The notes beneath the pieces are model-generated. The model made no database searches and was not told the origin of the DNA. It saw only the letters and a program-made list of their open reading frames with translations. From the NCBI RefSeq assembly GCF_001468135.1, contig NZ_LNYU01000006.1, positions 47,245 to 111,244 of the forward strand: DNA of 64,000 nt, read 5' to 3'. The DNA comes from Legionella santicrucis. GTDB taxonomy: Bacteria > Pseudomonadota > Gammaproteobacteria > Legionellales > Legionellaceae. This document shows positions 49,792 to 59,529 of this stretch, piece after piece. Every line of letters begins with the position of its first letter. The stretch's first letter is position 1. The position numbers and the translations under genes were made by a program.

Positions 49792-50208
49792 TTAGCCAAA
49801 TGCCTTAAATCCTTTATTTAACTCACAAGCCACTTGAAAAGTATCTATTTTCTGGTAATTAGTAGCATTCATTATCGTATTCTTTATAGCGACTTTGCCG
49901 TCGGAATTAATATTATATTTAATATATTCAAATGTGGGATTGCCGTTTGCTGTAGGATTATCCAAAGTAAAGTGTCTGTCTGAGGCAGTAATCCGATTAT
50001 TATTAATCACCATAAACGCATTAGGTTTCACTGAGCCTATAATTGGACTCGCAGGAAATTTATCAGAAGTACATTCCTGAAGGTCCATGACCAAAGTAAT
50101 TTCCTTTCCTTGGGCAACTGCATCAGCTATATCAGTAAATGTTATTAATTGCTCCGCATAGGTTATTGATGAGAATAAAGCTAAAGCGGATAAAGTGATT
50201 TTTTGCAT
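49792..50208 (-). CDS. VirK-family secreted protein
   Basis: This 138-residue protein has a signal peptide (MQKITLSALALFSSITYA) and a beta-rich body with LITFTDIADAVAQGKEITLV, DLQECTS and a final AFG. The opening strand pattern and Cys placement resemble VirK proteins (Pfam VirK), which are common in Legionella. Biochemical function is unknown. Its stop lies next to REP-like copy 3. Confidence 0.6.
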   Translation of the reverse strand: MQKITLSALALFSSITYAEQLITFTDIADAVAQGKEITLVMDLQECTSDKFPASPIIGSVKPNAFMVINNNRITASDRHFTLDNPTANGNPTFEYIKYNINSDGKVAIKNTIMNATNYQKIDTFQVACELNKGFKAFG

Positions 50209-50241
50209 TACAGCAACTCCTGTTCAACTGTGTTTTTAGAT

Positions 50242-50294
50242 AAAAAAAACAGCCTGAGTAGACAATCAAACTGCTTGCTTTGCTCACTCAGGCT
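50242..50294 (-). terminator. rpoS intrinsic terminator
   Basis: Read on the minus strand, AGCCTGAGT and ACTCAGGCT form a perfect 9-base stem, followed by eight consecutive T residues. It begins 32 bases after the rpoS stop and is a strong Rho-independent terminator. Confidence 0.85.
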
Positions 50295-50325
50295 ACCAAC
50301 TTTTCTTAAAATTTTTGAGATAAAA

Positions 50326-51351
50326 TTAAAACAAATCCTCTTGCGTTAAGCCCATTTTTTCCAAAAGACTTCTTAACGTTTTTAATGCTTCAACTTGGAT
50401 TTGACGAACACGTTCACGAGTTAAGTCAATTTCCTTGCCTACATCTTCTAAGGTTGCTTTTTCAAAGCCTCTTAGGCCAAATCTTCTTGCAATAACTTGC
50501 TGCTGATTTTCAGTAAGCTTATCCAATAAAGACTCTATATGTAAACGTAGGTTTTCATTAGTCAATAGTTCTGCAGGATTAACACTGTTTTCATCGGGAA
50601 TAGTATCGAGCAACGATTTGTTTTCATCAAAGCCTATAGGTGTATCCACAGAAGTTACTTTATCATTTAATCCCAAAAGCTTTTGCACATCCTCCAAAGG
50701 CTTATCAACCATCTCAGCAATTTCTTCGGGTGAAGGCTCATGATCAAGCTTTTGTGTCAGCTGTCTGGCAGCTCTTAAATATACATTTAGCTCTTTAACC
50801 ACATGAATAGGCAAACGAATCGTTCGTGTTTGATTCATTATAGCCCGCTCAATTGTTTGTCGAATCCACCAAGTGGCATATGTAGAAAACCGAAATCCTC
50901 GCTTAGGATCAAATTTTTCTACTGATTTCATCAACCCTAAGTTTCCCTCTTCAATTAAATCAAGTAAAGGTAAACCCCGATTCAGGTAGCGCCGTGAAAT
51001 TTTAACCACTAAACGCAAATTAGACTCAATCATCTTTTTACGAGCCGCAACATCTCCTTTTAAAGCAAGTGTTGCATAATGTACCTCTTCCTCAGCGCTT
51101 AGCAAAGGCGAAAATCCAATTTCACTCAAGTACAATTGCGTTGCATCCATCATTTTAAGTGCGTTCTTACCGCGAAATGATGGAAAAGCATGATCATCGG
51201 AAAAATCAGGAAGCTCAAAATCTCCGTCCTCGGATTTCTCCACAAACGAATCAAGATCATCCTCTTCAACTAACAGTGACTCATCGTCTGGCTCAGACCA
51301 CTCTTCATCTTTAAGTTCCGGCTCTTTAATTGGCTCATCGTCTTCACGCAT
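50326..51351 (-). CDS. rpoS: RNA polymerase sigma factor RpoS
   Basis: This 341-residue group 2 sigma-70 factor has a short acidic N-terminus, then region 1.2 ([20 protein letters not shown]), region 2 with [19 protein letters not shown] and [17 protein letters not shown], region 3 and region 4 with [20 protein letters not shown]. It directs stationary-phase and transmission-phase transcription. ATG 51351 with AGGTG upstream is preferred to GTG 51360. A MITE-like element lies in the gap between nlpD and this start. Confidence 0.96.
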   Translation of the reverse strand: MREDDEPIKEPELKDEEWSEPDDESLLVEEDDLDSFVEKSEDGDFELPDFSDDHAFPSFRGKNALKMMDATQLYLSEIGFSPLLSAEEEVHYATLALKGDVAARKKMIESNLRLVVKISRRYLNRGLPLLDLIEEGNLGLMKSVEKFDPKRGFRFSTYATWWIRQTIERAIMNQTRTIRLPIHVVKELNVYLRAARQLTQKLDHEPSPEEIAEMVDKPLEDVQKLLGLNDKVTSVDTPIGFDENKSLLDTIPDENSVNPAELLTNENLRLHIESLLDKLTENQQQVIARRFGLRGFEKATLEDVGKEIDLTRERVRQIQVEALKTLRSLLEKMGLTQEDLF

Positions 51352-51396
51352 TATTTTCACCTATAGTATTTAGCCATATTTCAAAATTGTTTATTT

Positions 51397-51455
51397 TGAG
51401 TTCAATATAAAACAGTTCGATATAAAATCTTAACTTACATCAAACTCACGTTAAC
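51397..51455. repeat. MITE-like repeat, short copy upstream of rpoS
   Basis: It begins TGAGTTCAATATAAAA and ends TCAAACTCACGTTAAC. The right end, read in reverse, is GTTAACGTGAGTTTGA, matching the TTAACGTGAG left end of the copy at 52348-52499. It lies 46 bases before the rpoS start, within the region likely to hold the rpoS promoter. Confidence 0.55.
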
Positions 51456-51508
51456 TACATTATACTTCATCACAGAGATGTATTGTTGCTATAACTACAA
51501 GTAATCTG

Positions 51509-52240
51509 TCAACCTTTTTGTAGATAATTCAATGGATTGACAGGAACACCTGACTTTCTAATTTCAAAATGAACGCCTATATATTTATGGTCAATAACAC
51601 CTGCTTCCGCAATAACCTGACCCGCCCTCACATGCTGTCCCTCTGCAACCATAACTCTTGCATTATGACCATAAGCAGTTAAATATCCATAATTATGTTT
51701 AATAATAATTAAGTTACCATAACCTGCCAGACCACTTCCAGCATAAGCGACTACACCACTTGCTGCCGCAAGTACTTTTTCACTTTTTTTACATGCAATG
51801 TTTATGCCTTTTTTGCCTTGATCTGGAATAAATGTAGTAACTACGCGCCCACTCACCGGCCATAACCAACCTGAAGCAGAACGAGCATATCGATTCGCAG
51901 GTGAATGGATTATGACTGGTCTTGGCTTAGGAGGAACAGAATACGGCTTATATGTCTTAAAATTGCGCGAAACTTGTTTACGACGCGGAATATTTCGTAA
52001 ATTTATGACTTGCCCAATTCTTAAAGAATAAGGTGGATTAATATGATTTAAGCGCGCCAAGGTCTTATAATCAGTATCATACCGAAATGCAATTGAATAA
52101 AGTGTCTCACCACGTTTCACAACATGTACTTTTTGAGAGTACCAGCGTAACTCACTAACCGGAGCCCAATTTTTTCCACAACCAACCAAAATTAGTGGGA
52201 AAAAAAGGCATAAGAACTTTTTGAAAAATGAACTTATCAT
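51509..52240 (-). CDS. nlpD: NlpD-like LysM/M23 lipoprotein
   Basis: This 243-residue protein has a lipobox LVGC (Cys21), a LysM domain (about 38-82: [20 protein letters not shown]) and a C-terminal LytM/M23 domain. The LytM site is degenerate: the usual HxGxD becomes KKGINIA, as in E. coli NlpD, which activates amidases rather than cutting. It is therefore probably an amidase activator at division. GAGG precedes the ATG. It lies upstream of rpoS as in E. coli. Confidence 0.9.
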   Translation of the reverse strand: MISSFFKKFLCLFFPLILVGCGKNWAPVSELRWYSQKVHVVKRGETLYSIAFRYDTDYKTLARLNHINPPYSLRIGQVINLRNIPRRKQVSRNFKTYKPYSVPPKPRPVIIHSPANRYARSASGWLWPVSGRVVTTFIPDQGKKGINIACKKSEKVLAAASGVVAYAGSGLAGYGNLIIIKHNYGYLTAYGHNARVMVAEGQHVRAGQVIAEAGVIDHKYIGVHFEIRKSGVPVNPLNYLQKG

Positions 52241-52347
52241 CGATTACCTCAACTAAAACCTAAATAATTCTGTTGCGCCTTACAAAGATTTCTACTCTCT
52301 CTGAAATCGTTATAGCTTCAAGCACAACTGCATTGTTCAGATTAAAA

Positions 52348-52499
52348 TTAACGTGAGCTCAACATAAAAGCATAGAAATACTTTTTATCTCGCTAAACGA
52401 ACGTTATCCCGTACAATGCGCAGCATTTATACGAGATCTAATTCTAAATAAAAAGAGTTTGATATAAAAAATGACTTTTTTTATATCAAACTAACGTTA
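52348..52499. repeat. MITE-like repeat, full copy
   Basis: This roughly 150-base element is bounded by TTAACGTGAGCTCAACATAAAA on the left (as a partly matching terminal repeat) and the reverse complement of TTAACGTTAGTTTGATATAAAA on the right. It has no coding capacity and its interior matches 21316-21376. The right terminal part folds into the hairpin that terminates surE. Confidence 0.6.
52445..52491 (-). terminator. surE terminator hairpin
   Basis: GTTTGATATAAAAAA (52457-52471) and TTTTTTATATCAAAC (52477-52491) form a perfect 15-base stem, 11 bases after the surE stop. On the minus strand it is followed by CTCTTTTTATTT. The stem is AT-rich but long. It is part of the MITE-like element. 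Confidence 0.6.
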
Positions 52500-52501
52500 A
52501 A

Positions 52502-53263
52502 CTATTCTTCTTGAACATGGATACCATTAAGCCAATGGGCTAACTGATCAAACATTTTATAATTTGTCATATCTAAATGAAGAGGCGTTACCGAAACATA
52601 CCCTTCATTAATAGCATAAAAATCAGTTCCAGGACCTGCATCAGCCTCTGCCCCCGGTAAACCAATCCAGTAAATAGGTCGTCCTCTAGGATCAGTGTCC
52701 TTGACAACAGGCTCTGCACCATGACGTGTTCCTAATCGAGTGACTTGCAAACCTTTTATTTTATCTAAAGGTAAATTAGGAATATTCACATTTAAAATAG
52801 TCTGCGAGGGCAGCCTATGTATGCTAAGTTGCATCACTAATTGTTTCGCAATAATTGCTGCTGTTTCATAATATTGAATATCATGACCAACCATTGAAAT
52901 CGCAAGCGCAGGCAAACCCAAATAACGACCTTCCATGGCAGCCGCGACTGTACCTGAATAAAGGATATCATCGCCTAAATTTCCACCTTCGTTAATCCCA
53001 GAGACAACCATATCAATTTCGGAGTTTAAAAATCCAGTTACTGCTAAATGCACACAGTCAGTTGGAGTGCCTTCGACACTGTAATACCCATTTTCCAATT
53101 TTTTAACTTTGATTGGTTGAGATAATGTTAAAGAATTACTTGCCCCACTTCTATTTCTATCCGGAGCAACTACTTCAATATCTACAAAAGTTGAAAGTTC
53201 TTTAGCTAAGATATTAATCCCAGGCGCAAAAACTCCATCATCATTACTGATCAATACTCTCAT
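52502..53263 (-). CDS. surE: 5'/3'-nucleotidase SurE
   Basis: This 253-residue protein begins [16 protein letters not shown] with the metal-binding Asp pair, and contains [11 protein letters not shown] and [27 protein letters not shown]. It is a metal-dependent nucleotide phosphatase linked to stress survival. It follows a lipoprotein gene by 2 bases; in E. coli surE is also near nlpD and rpoS. Confidence 0.96.
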   Translation of the reverse strand: MRVLISNDDGVFAPGINILAKELSTFVDIEVVAPDRNRSGASNSLTLSQPIKVKKLENGYYSVEGTPTDCVHLAVTGFLNSEIDMVVSGINEGGNLGDDILYSGTVAAAMEGRYLGLPALAISMVGHDIQYYETAAIIAKQLVMQLSIHRLPSQTILNVNIPNLPLDKIKGLQVTRLGTRHGAEPVVKDTDPRGRPIYWIGLPGAEADAGPGTDFYAINEGYVSVTPLHLDMTNYKMFDQLAHWLNGIHVQEE

Positions 53264-53265
53264 GA

Positions 53266-53646
53266 TTAACTCTTGGGAGATTCAAACCATCTAACCACTG
53301 CCAAGTGATCAGCCAAATCTTGTTTCTTCTTCATTAAACTTACTTCTAAATTTTCATTGTTACGTTCTGTTTTTAATTGGTTTTGCTCTTTAGCAATAGC
53401 TTCTTGCAAGGCTATAATTTTTTGGCCAAAGCCTTGGGGACTCATCTGTAATTGATATGCAAGTTCGTTCATCCGAGTTGCAAGAGTTTCCATTTGCTCA
53501 CAAGTTAATCCTTGAGGTTGTTTCTCTGGACAGGCTTTCAAAGCTTGTTGTAATTCATCAGGATGCGTTTGGTAATAATATTCGTTTTTTGCTGAGCAAG
53601 AGGCCAATCCCAAAGCAATTAATAGTGCCACCCAACATTTATTCAT
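53266..53646 (-). CDS. small lipoprotein upstream of surE
   Basis: This 126-residue protein has a lipoprotein signal ([17 protein letters not shown]; lipobox LASC) and a helical, Gln/Glu-rich mature part with a Cys pair (KACPEKQ and LTCEQME). The last 50 residues look coiled-coil-like. The frame starts at a TTG 6 bases earlier; ATG 53646 is chosen. It is co-transcribed with surE. Function is not known to me. Confidence 0.65.
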   Translation of the reverse strand: MNKCWVALLIALGLASCSAKNEYYYQTHPDELQQALKACPEKQPQGLTCEQMETLATRMNELAYQLQMSPQGFGQKIIALQEAIAKEQNQLKTERNNENLEVSLMKKKQDLADHLAVVRWFESPKS

Positions 53647-53721
53647 ACTCAACCTATTGTAAACTACAAAACACCAATATTATCATTAGACAAACTCTAA
53701 CGCCATCTGTATGAGAGAACC

Positions 53722-55440
53722 ATGCTTGATTTTAAATTGCAACGTGATCCACAAACTGGTGAACAATATCTTGAGACTTCTATTTGTGGTAAACCCCTTT
53801 TAACTACACCGCAACTGAATAAGGGCACAGCATTCACTAATGAAGAAAGAAAAGAATTCGGCCTATTAGGCAAACTCCCTCATCGAGTTGAAACACTTGA
53901 TGAGCAAGTGAAACGTGCGTATCTGCAATATTCAAGTTATACGACGCGATTGCAACAAAATATTTATCTGAATAACTTACACGATAAAAATCAAATTCTT
54001 TTTTATAAGTTAATTATTAAACACTTAGGTGAAATGCTGCCTACAATTTATACTCCTATTGTAGGAACAGCGGTAAAACGCTTTAGTCATGAATACAGAC
54101 AACCTCGAGGCTTATACATTTCTCATTCCGATAAAAATCAAATTGAAGAAATACTAAAAAACCGCTCTAATCCAGAAATCGATGTGATCGTTGTCACTGA
54201 TGGTGAGGGTGTCCTAGGCATTGGTGATCAGGGCATCGGTGGGATGGATATTCCAGTTGCTAAATTAATGGTCTATTGTTTATGCGGTGGTATTGAGCCA
54301 ACACGAACCCTACCTATATTTCTTGATGTAGGTACAAACAATCAAGATTTGTTAAATGATCCAATGTACTTAGGATGTCGTCATCCACGCATTAATCCAG
54401 CTGCATATGATGATTTCATTTCTACTTTCGTTCATGAAATTCATAAGCAATTTCCCAACGCTTTTTTACATTGGGAAGATTTTGGGCGAGGTAATGCACG
54501 CCGTATCTTAGAAAAATTTCAAGATCAATTATGTACCTTTAATGATGACATTCAAGGGACGGGTGCCGTAACCCTAGCTGCATTATTAGCTGCCTGCGAT
54601 GTAACAAATTCAAAATTACAGGAACAGCGTATTGTTGTTTTTGGCGCAGGCTCAGCCGGGACTGGAATTAGCGACCAAATCGTTGATGCTATGGTACGTG
54701 AAGGGATTAGCCCAGAAGAAGCCTACCAACGCTTTTGGTTAATTGACAGACAAGGTTTATTACTTAATACAGACCCAGATCTTACTGAAGCCCAAAAACC
54801 TTATACTCGTGATCCCAAAGAAATCGTCCAATGGGCAATTAATGAAAAACATCATCCCTCACTTACCGATACTGTGAGACATGTTAAACCTACCATCCTT
54901 ATTGGTTGCTCTGCTCAGCCAGGAGCTTTTTCGCAAGACATCATAGAAACAATGTCCACTCATTGTGAGCGCCCTATTATTTTTCCACTTTCTAATCCAG
55001 ATGAACGATGTGAAGCGAAACCAGTAGATATATTAACCTGGAGCCAAGGAAAAGCATTGATTGCAACAGGTACGGCATTTCCTCCAGTGGAATTCCACAA
55101 TCGCATGGTACAAATTGCTCAATGTAATAATGCGTTGGTATTTCCAGGAATAGGTCTTGGAGTGCTGGCTGTAAATGCTACTCGACTCACCAAAGATATG
55201 ATTCTGGCTGCTGCGCATGCGCTTTGCAAATTTGCACCAAGCAAAAAAGAAAGCTACCTTCCTTTGCTTCCTTCCTTGGACGATGCCCAAATGGTTGCTA
55301 AAGAAATTGCCATAGCTGTGGCTCGTTGTGCTATTGATTCAGGCTACGCTCAGAAAAATAAAGATGCTGACTTGGAAAAATTAGTCATTGATATGTTTTG
55401 GGAGCCACGATATTTACCGTTTAAATTTACAAAATCCTGA
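53722..55440 (+). CDS. maeA: NAD-dependent malic enzyme
   Basis: This 572-residue protein has the malic enzyme signature VVTDGEGVLGIGDQG, the catalytic region KFQDQLCTFNDDIQGTGAV and the nucleotide fold VFGAGSAGTGISDQI. Its length and the large N-terminal domain (TPQLNKGTAFTNEERKEFGL) fit the E. coli MaeA/SfcA type, which prefers NAD. It converts malate to pyruvate and CO2. GAGAG precedes the ATG. It is divergent from the lipoprotein-surE unit. Confidence 0.95.
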   Translation: MLDFKLQRDPQTGEQYLETSICGKPLLTTPQLNKGTAFTNEERKEFGLLGKLPHRVETLDEQVKRAYLQYSSYTTRLQQNIYLNNLHDKNQILFYKLIIKHLGEMLPTIYTPIVGTAVKRFSHEYRQPRGLYISHSDKNQIEEILKNRSNPEIDVIVVTDGEGVLGIGDQGIGGMDIPVAKLMVYCLCGGIEPTRTLPIFLDVGTNNQDLLNDPMYLGCRHPRINPAAYDDFISTFVHEIHKQFPNAFLHWEDFGRGNARRILEKFQDQLCTFNDDIQGTGAVTLAALLAACDVTNSKLQEQRIVVFGAGSAGTGISDQIVDAMVREGISPEEAYQRFWLIDRQGLLLNTDPDLTEAQKPYTRDPKEIVQWAINEKHHPSLTDTVRHVKPTILIGCSAQPGAFSQDIIETMSTHCERPIIFPLSNPDERCEAKPVDILTWSQGKALIATGTAFPPVEFHNRMVQIAQCNNALVFPGIGLGVLAVNATRLTKDMILAAAHALCKFAPSKKESYLPLLPSLDDAQMVAKEIAIAVARCAIDSGYAQKNKDADLEKLVIDMFWEPRYLPFKFTKS

Positions 55441-55469
55441 TATGGACTAGACAAAAGCAAAGCTTTAAT

Positions 55470-55493
55470 CTGGTAATAGCACTATATTACCAG
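55470..55493. terminator. hairpin between convergent maeA and I42 inhibitor
   Basis: CTGGTAATA and TATTACCAG form a perfect 9-base stem around GCACTA, between two convergent genes. No strong T-run is present on either side, so it may be a bidirectional Rho-independent-like terminator or a remnant repeat. Confidence 0.5.
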
Positions 55494-55507
55494 GTTACGC
55501 TTCGGCT

Positions 55508-55885
55508 TTACTTCTTTCCATCAGTTTTTACAAAATTCACTTTAATGTTTCTCATCGTTGCGCTTGAAGGTTCCCAAGAGCGTTCGTATTTAAATAGAAT
55601 ATCAGTACTTGCAGGATAGTTTTTTCCTTTTTGTAGCGTAAAAATAAAATGCATTTGGCCACTAGCGCCTATAAGTTTAGTTTTTGGTCGCTCATAAGAA
55701 CTATTGCTTAGGGTTAATAACTTCGTATTATAATGAACAACGGACCATTGAAATCCGGTAGTTGGATTTGCAGGTAAAGTTACTTCGAAATTAGGGCTAC
55801 TCACATTAACATCTAGAGTTAGATTATCATTTGCATAAGTCATCATTGAAAAACTAAGAAACAAACAGCCAAATATTATTTTCAT
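55508..55885 (-). CDS. chagasin-type (I42) cysteine protease inhibitor
   Basis: This 125-residue secreted protein has a signal peptide (MKIIFGCLFLSFSMMTYA) and the three loops of family I42: NPTTGFQW, GASGQMHFIFT and the RSWE segment in KYERSWEPSS. Chagasins block papain-like cysteine proteases. Start ATG 55885 follows AGGAG at good spacing. A target could be an endogenous or a host protease; it is not revealed here. Confidence 0.82.
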   Translation of the reverse strand: MKIIFGCLFLSFSMMTYANDNLTLDVNVSSPNFEVTLPANPTTGFQWSVVHYNTKLLTLSNSSYERPKTKLIGASGQMHFIFTLQKGKNYPASTDILFKYERSWEPSSATMRNIKVNFVKTDGKK

Positions 55886-56001
55886 TGACAAGCTCCTTTC
55901 GCACACTCTATCAAACAGTTTAGCTTATTTTCCGCATAAAAAATAAAGGGAACCGGAATAGAGTACAACTTATTCTTATCGAATTTTTATTATACTGCCA
56001 T

Positions 56002-56298
56002 TTATTTTTTGCTAATTTTCATTCCAGTTAATATCCCTAACACAAATATCATAATCAATAAGCCCATTAAGGGGATAAGCGTATTTACCCCCTGAAACAA
56101 CTCAAAAACATTTATTTGTGTCATTTGAGAAACATCTTTAATGCCGTAAATACATAATTCACCAGTGGGTAATGAACAGAATTTATCCGAAGGGCATGTC
56201 TTAAGGATGGTTGGGTTTTCACCAGTACCACATTTAATATGAGCTTCTTTAAGTATTTTAAAAACTATCTCTGGATGTTTAGTAACAATTTCTGGCAT
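56002..56298 (-). CDS. small protein with Cys-rich head and C-terminal membrane anchor
   Basis: This 98-residue protein starts at ATG 56298 behind AGAGGA. Residues 20-55 hold four cysteines (IKCGTGE, KTCPSDKFCS, ELCIYG) and residues about 70-93 form a single hydrophobic helix ending GMKISKK. The layout is a cytosolic or periplasmic Cys knot on a tail anchor. No family is recognised. It is divergent from the ETF-QO gene. Confidence 0.5.
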   Translation of the reverse strand: MPEIVTKHPEIVFKILKEAHIKCGTGENPTILKTCPSDKFCSLPTGELCIYGIKDVSQMTQINVFELFQGVNTLIPLMGLLIMIFVLGILTGMKISKK

Positions 56299-56457
56299 GT
56301 TATCCTCTTTTAAGAGCAATGAAGGTTTATCATAACTAAATTTTCGAATTATTTAATAATTCTATTGCTACTTTCCATTAATTTTAAATATTAATCTTGA
56401 TCTTAATGCACAGAAAAGCGATTATTTTATCTTTTTTAATCATTGTTAGGAGTGCGC

Positions 56458-58086
56458 GTGGACTACGAAACCATGGAATTTGATGTTATCATCGTAGGTG
56501 CTGGGCCGGCGGGGTTATCTGCTGCGATTAAACTAAAACAGCTTGCTCTCAACGCACAAAAAGAAATATCTGTTTGTATTTTAGAAAAAGGGGCCCAAGT
56601 CGGAGCACATATTCTTTCAGGAGCCGTTCTAGAACCGAGAAGTCTTAAAGAGTTACTCCCTAGCACATGGCAAGACGCTCCCTTAGATACACCTGTAAAA
56701 GAAGATTTTTTTTATTTTCTAACTCAAAAACATTCATATAAACTTCCTACACCCAAGCCTATGCACAATGAAGGAAATTATATTATTAGCTTAGGCGAAC
56801 TTTGTATTTTTCTTGCGGAACAAGCAGAGGCTTTAGGTTGTGAAATTTATCCTGGCTTTTCTGCAGTAAAAGCACTGTATAATGATCAGAATCAAGTAAT
56901 TGGGGTAATGACAGGTTGTGTAGGTCTCGATAAAAATAAAGAAAAAACTCATAATTATCAACCTGGAATGCATTTACTAGCCAAACAAACTTTACTCGCT
57001 GAAGGTTGCCGTGGACAACTCAGTCAAAGTCTAATGTCGCGTTATCATTTAAGAGATAAAGTCAATCCACAAACTTATGGTTTAGGTATTAAGGAAATAT
57101 GGCGGGTCACAGCAGAGAACCATAAACCAGGACAAGTGATTCATACTGTAGGCTGGCCAATGGATCATGCGACTTATGGTGGTTCATTTGTCTATCATTT
57201 ATCAAATCAACGTGTTGCTCTTGGTTTTGTAGTTGGTCTTGATTATAAAAATCCATGGTTAAATCCTTTTGCAGAATTCCAACATTTCAAAACTCATCCA
57301 TTAATCAAGCCTATATTGACAGACGGTGAGCGCATTAGTTATGGCGCTCGTGCACTTAATGAAGGAGGATGGCAATCTTTACCAAAGCTTACATTTCCTG
57401 GTGGGGCATTAATTGGTGATGCAGCAGGTTTCCTTAATGTTCCTAAGATTAAAGGAATACACACCGCCATGCAGTCAGGAATGCTCGCGGCAGATGCATG
57501 CTTTGATGCTTTGCAGCAAGAGAACTCTGCCCAAATTGAGATCACCAATTATACTGAAAAAGTCAAAAACTCCTGGTTAGATAAAGAACTATATGCTGTA
57601 CGTAACATAAGACCAGGATTTAAATATGGCCTTTTCCCTGGTTTAATCAATGCTGCTTTTGAAACCTATATTACTCGCGGACATTCGCCTTGGACACTCA
57701 CTAATCATGCCGATAACAAAACTTTAATTCCAGCAAATAAAGCAAAAAAAATAGACTATCCTAAACCTGATGGGGTTATTACCTTTGATAAACTCTCTTC
57801 AGTATTCTTAGCAAATACATATCATGAGGAAAATCAACCCTGTCATCTTGTATTGAAAAATCCACAATTAGCAATTGACATCAATTTAAATGAATATGCT
57901 TTTCCAGAAGGTCGATACTGTCCTGCTGCAGTATATGAAATAATTGAAGAAGAAAAGGGACCCAGATTACAAATTAATGCACAAAACTGCATTCACTGTA
58001 AAACTTGCGACATTAAAGATCCGCGACAAAACATCGTTTGGCATGCGCCTGAAGGTGGAGGTGGACCCAATTACTCTGGAATGTGA
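56458..58086 (+). CDS. electron transfer flavoprotein-ubiquinone oxidoreductase
   Basis: This 542-residue protein has the FAD-binding VIIVGAGPAGLSAAIKL and GAQVGAHILSGAV at the start. The 4Fe-4S cluster region INAQNCIHCKTCDIKDPRQNI lies near the C-terminus, with a further Cys in GRYCPAAVY. It passes electrons from ETF (fatty-acid and amino-acid oxidation) to the quinone pool at the inner membrane. Start GTG 56458 has AGGAG 5 bases upstream; ATG 56473 is an alternative. The etfAB genes are not in the window. Confidence 0.94.
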   Translation: MDYETMEFDVIIVGAGPAGLSAAIKLKQLALNAQKEISVCILEKGAQVGAHILSGAVLEPRSLKELLPSTWQDAPLDTPVKEDFFYFLTQKHSYKLPTPKPMHNEGNYIISLGELCIFLAEQAEALGCEIYPGFSAVKALYNDQNQVIGVMTGCVGLDKNKEKTHNYQPGMHLLAKQTLLAEGCRGQLSQSLMSRYHLRDKVNPQTYGLGIKEIWRVTAENHKPGQVIHTVGWPMDHATYGGSFVYHLSNQRVALGFVVGLDYKNPWLNPFAEFQHFKTHPLIKPILTDGERISYGARALNEGGWQSLPKLTFPGGALIGDAAGFLNVPKIKGIHTAMQSGMLAADACFDALQQENSAQIEITNYTEKVKNSWLDKELYAVRNIRPGFKYGLFPGLINAAFETYITRGHSPWTLTNHADNKTLIPANKAKKIDYPKPDGVITFDKLSSVFLANTYHEENQPCHLVLKNPQLAIDINLNEYAFPEGRYCPAAVYEIIEEEKGPRLQINAQNCIHCKTCDIKDPRQNIVWHAPEGGGGPNYSGM

Positions 58087-58273
58087 ATCTTGGCAAAAGT
58101 TGGTTTTAAAGCTAAACTGACGCCGTTTCTTGCCTAAATCCCTTTCAATTAAGAGTAGCTCTTTTATTATGCGATGATAACCGATTTTCATCTTATATTT
58201 TAATTATTATCGCAGAAAGCCAAGCTTATGTCTGAATCCAATCATATGATTATTAATAAACAGGAACGTATAT

Positions 58274-59296
58274 ATGTTTAGATATGAAGCACCAAATCCT
58301 TATAATAACGAAGGATCGTTTTTTTCGTTCTTAAGTTCAAATTCTGTTTCATCAAGCCAGAGTATTGGTAAATTAGTATTACCTGCGCAATGGCGTGAAC
58401 CCCAAAATATAGGTGAAATGACCTTGAATCAATTTGCTCATGCAAATGGCCTTCTTATTCAAGGTGGTTATGTGGGCACACATGATAGTGCAATTTTAGA
58501 TACGATTGAATTAAAACCAAAAGCAGAGTCTAACACTCCTCTTAGAAACCAACATTTTATTATTAAATTTAATGGAAATGGGATGTTCTATCAGGATGCA
58601 TTACGCAATTTTGCTCATGATGCAAACAAATTAAACGTAACCGTCATTGGCTTTAACTATCGTGGTGTAGGCAACAGTAAAAAAACACCTGAAACCTTTC
58701 AAGATCTGGTGACTGATGGTATTGCACAAGTGCAACGTTTGTTAGACAGTGGCGTTGATTCAAAAAAAATTACAGTTGATGGTTTATCACTTGGTGGTGG
58801 TGTTGCCACAATGGTTGCTAGTCATTTTCATAAAATAGGTAAACCAGTTTATTTGTGGAATGATCGTTCTTTTGCTTCGATCTCGAAAGCAGCTGCGGGC
58901 GTTGTTGCCCCCGAAATAGATAATATTTTTGGCGAAACTTTAGCGACATCATTTGAATACACATCCTGGAGTTTAATGAAACCAGCTGGATGGGATGTCA
59001 ATGTTGCTAAAGCCTACAACGCTATTCCAGATGAATATAAAAATCATATGTATGTAGCTAAAAAATCCGCACGTTCTTACGGTGATGGTGTCATTGCTCA
59101 TCGAGCATCATTGCACGAAGGAGTAAAACAAGAGGAGAAGAAAAAAGGAATTAGGACAGGCCATAAAGTATATGCCCAAAATGGCTTTTTTGGCGGCGGT
59201 CATAACATGTCGCGAAGTGATTTAGTGAGTGCAGAAAACACTTCTCTTACTGGACAAGATCAGTTTGAAAATTTTATAAGAAACCACAGGCCCTAA
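58274..59296 (+). CDS. SidB/RTX-like alpha/beta hydrolase, candidate effector
   Basis: This 340-residue protein has an alpha/beta hydrolase core: oxyanion region IIKFNGNGMFYQDAL, IGFNYRGVGNS and the nucleophile elbow DGLSLGGG (Ser172). A late GGGHNMSR (His about 315) is a candidate for the base. The arrangement resembles the RTX-toxin hydrolase module shared with the Legionella SidB/SdbB group; assignment to that group is tentative. There is no signal peptide. GGAA lies upstream of the ATG, and a 17-codon upstream frame (58228-58281) overlaps the start. Confidence 0.55.
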   Translation: MFRYEAPNPYNNEGSFFSFLSSNSVSSSQSIGKLVLPAQWREPQNIGEMTLNQFAHANGLLIQGGYVGTHDSAILDTIELKPKAESNTPLRNQHFIIKFNGNGMFYQDALRNFAHDANKLNVTVIGFNYRGVGNSKKTPETFQDLVTDGIAQVQRLLDSGVDSKKITVDGLSLGGGVATMVASHFHKIGKPVYLWNDRSFASISKAAAGVVAPEIDNIFGETLATSFEYTSWSLMKPAGWDVNVAKAYNAIPDEYKNHMYVAKKSARSYGDGVIAHRASLHEGVKQEEKKKGIRTGHKVYAQNGFFGGGHNMSRSDLVSAENTSLTGQDQFENFIRNHRP

Positions 59297-59385
59297 AATC
59301 AATAGAGGGGTTAAGGTTGGATTGCCCCTCCCTGCCTTCATCTCGATTTCCATACATCCAAATATTATTAATAATTAATACTCGA

Positions 59386-59439
59386 AATCTCTTTGCGTTC
59401 TCTGCCACAAAAGAGAAAGAGGAGAAATACAAAGAGATT
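59386..59439. repeat. nested stem-loop
   Basis: AATCTCTTTG and CAAAGAGATT form a perfect 10-base outer stem. Inside it TTCTCT pairs with AGAGAA. It lies between the convergent hydrolase and NHLP-like genes; no T-run follows. It may be a terminator-like or repeat element. Confidence 0.4.
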
Positions 59440-59529
59440 AGGACATAATTGATGTTTATTACTTGCACTATTTTTGTCCATTTTGTATACTAGGATCATG
59501 TTTTTTGCAGATGGATGAAGAAGTCTTTA

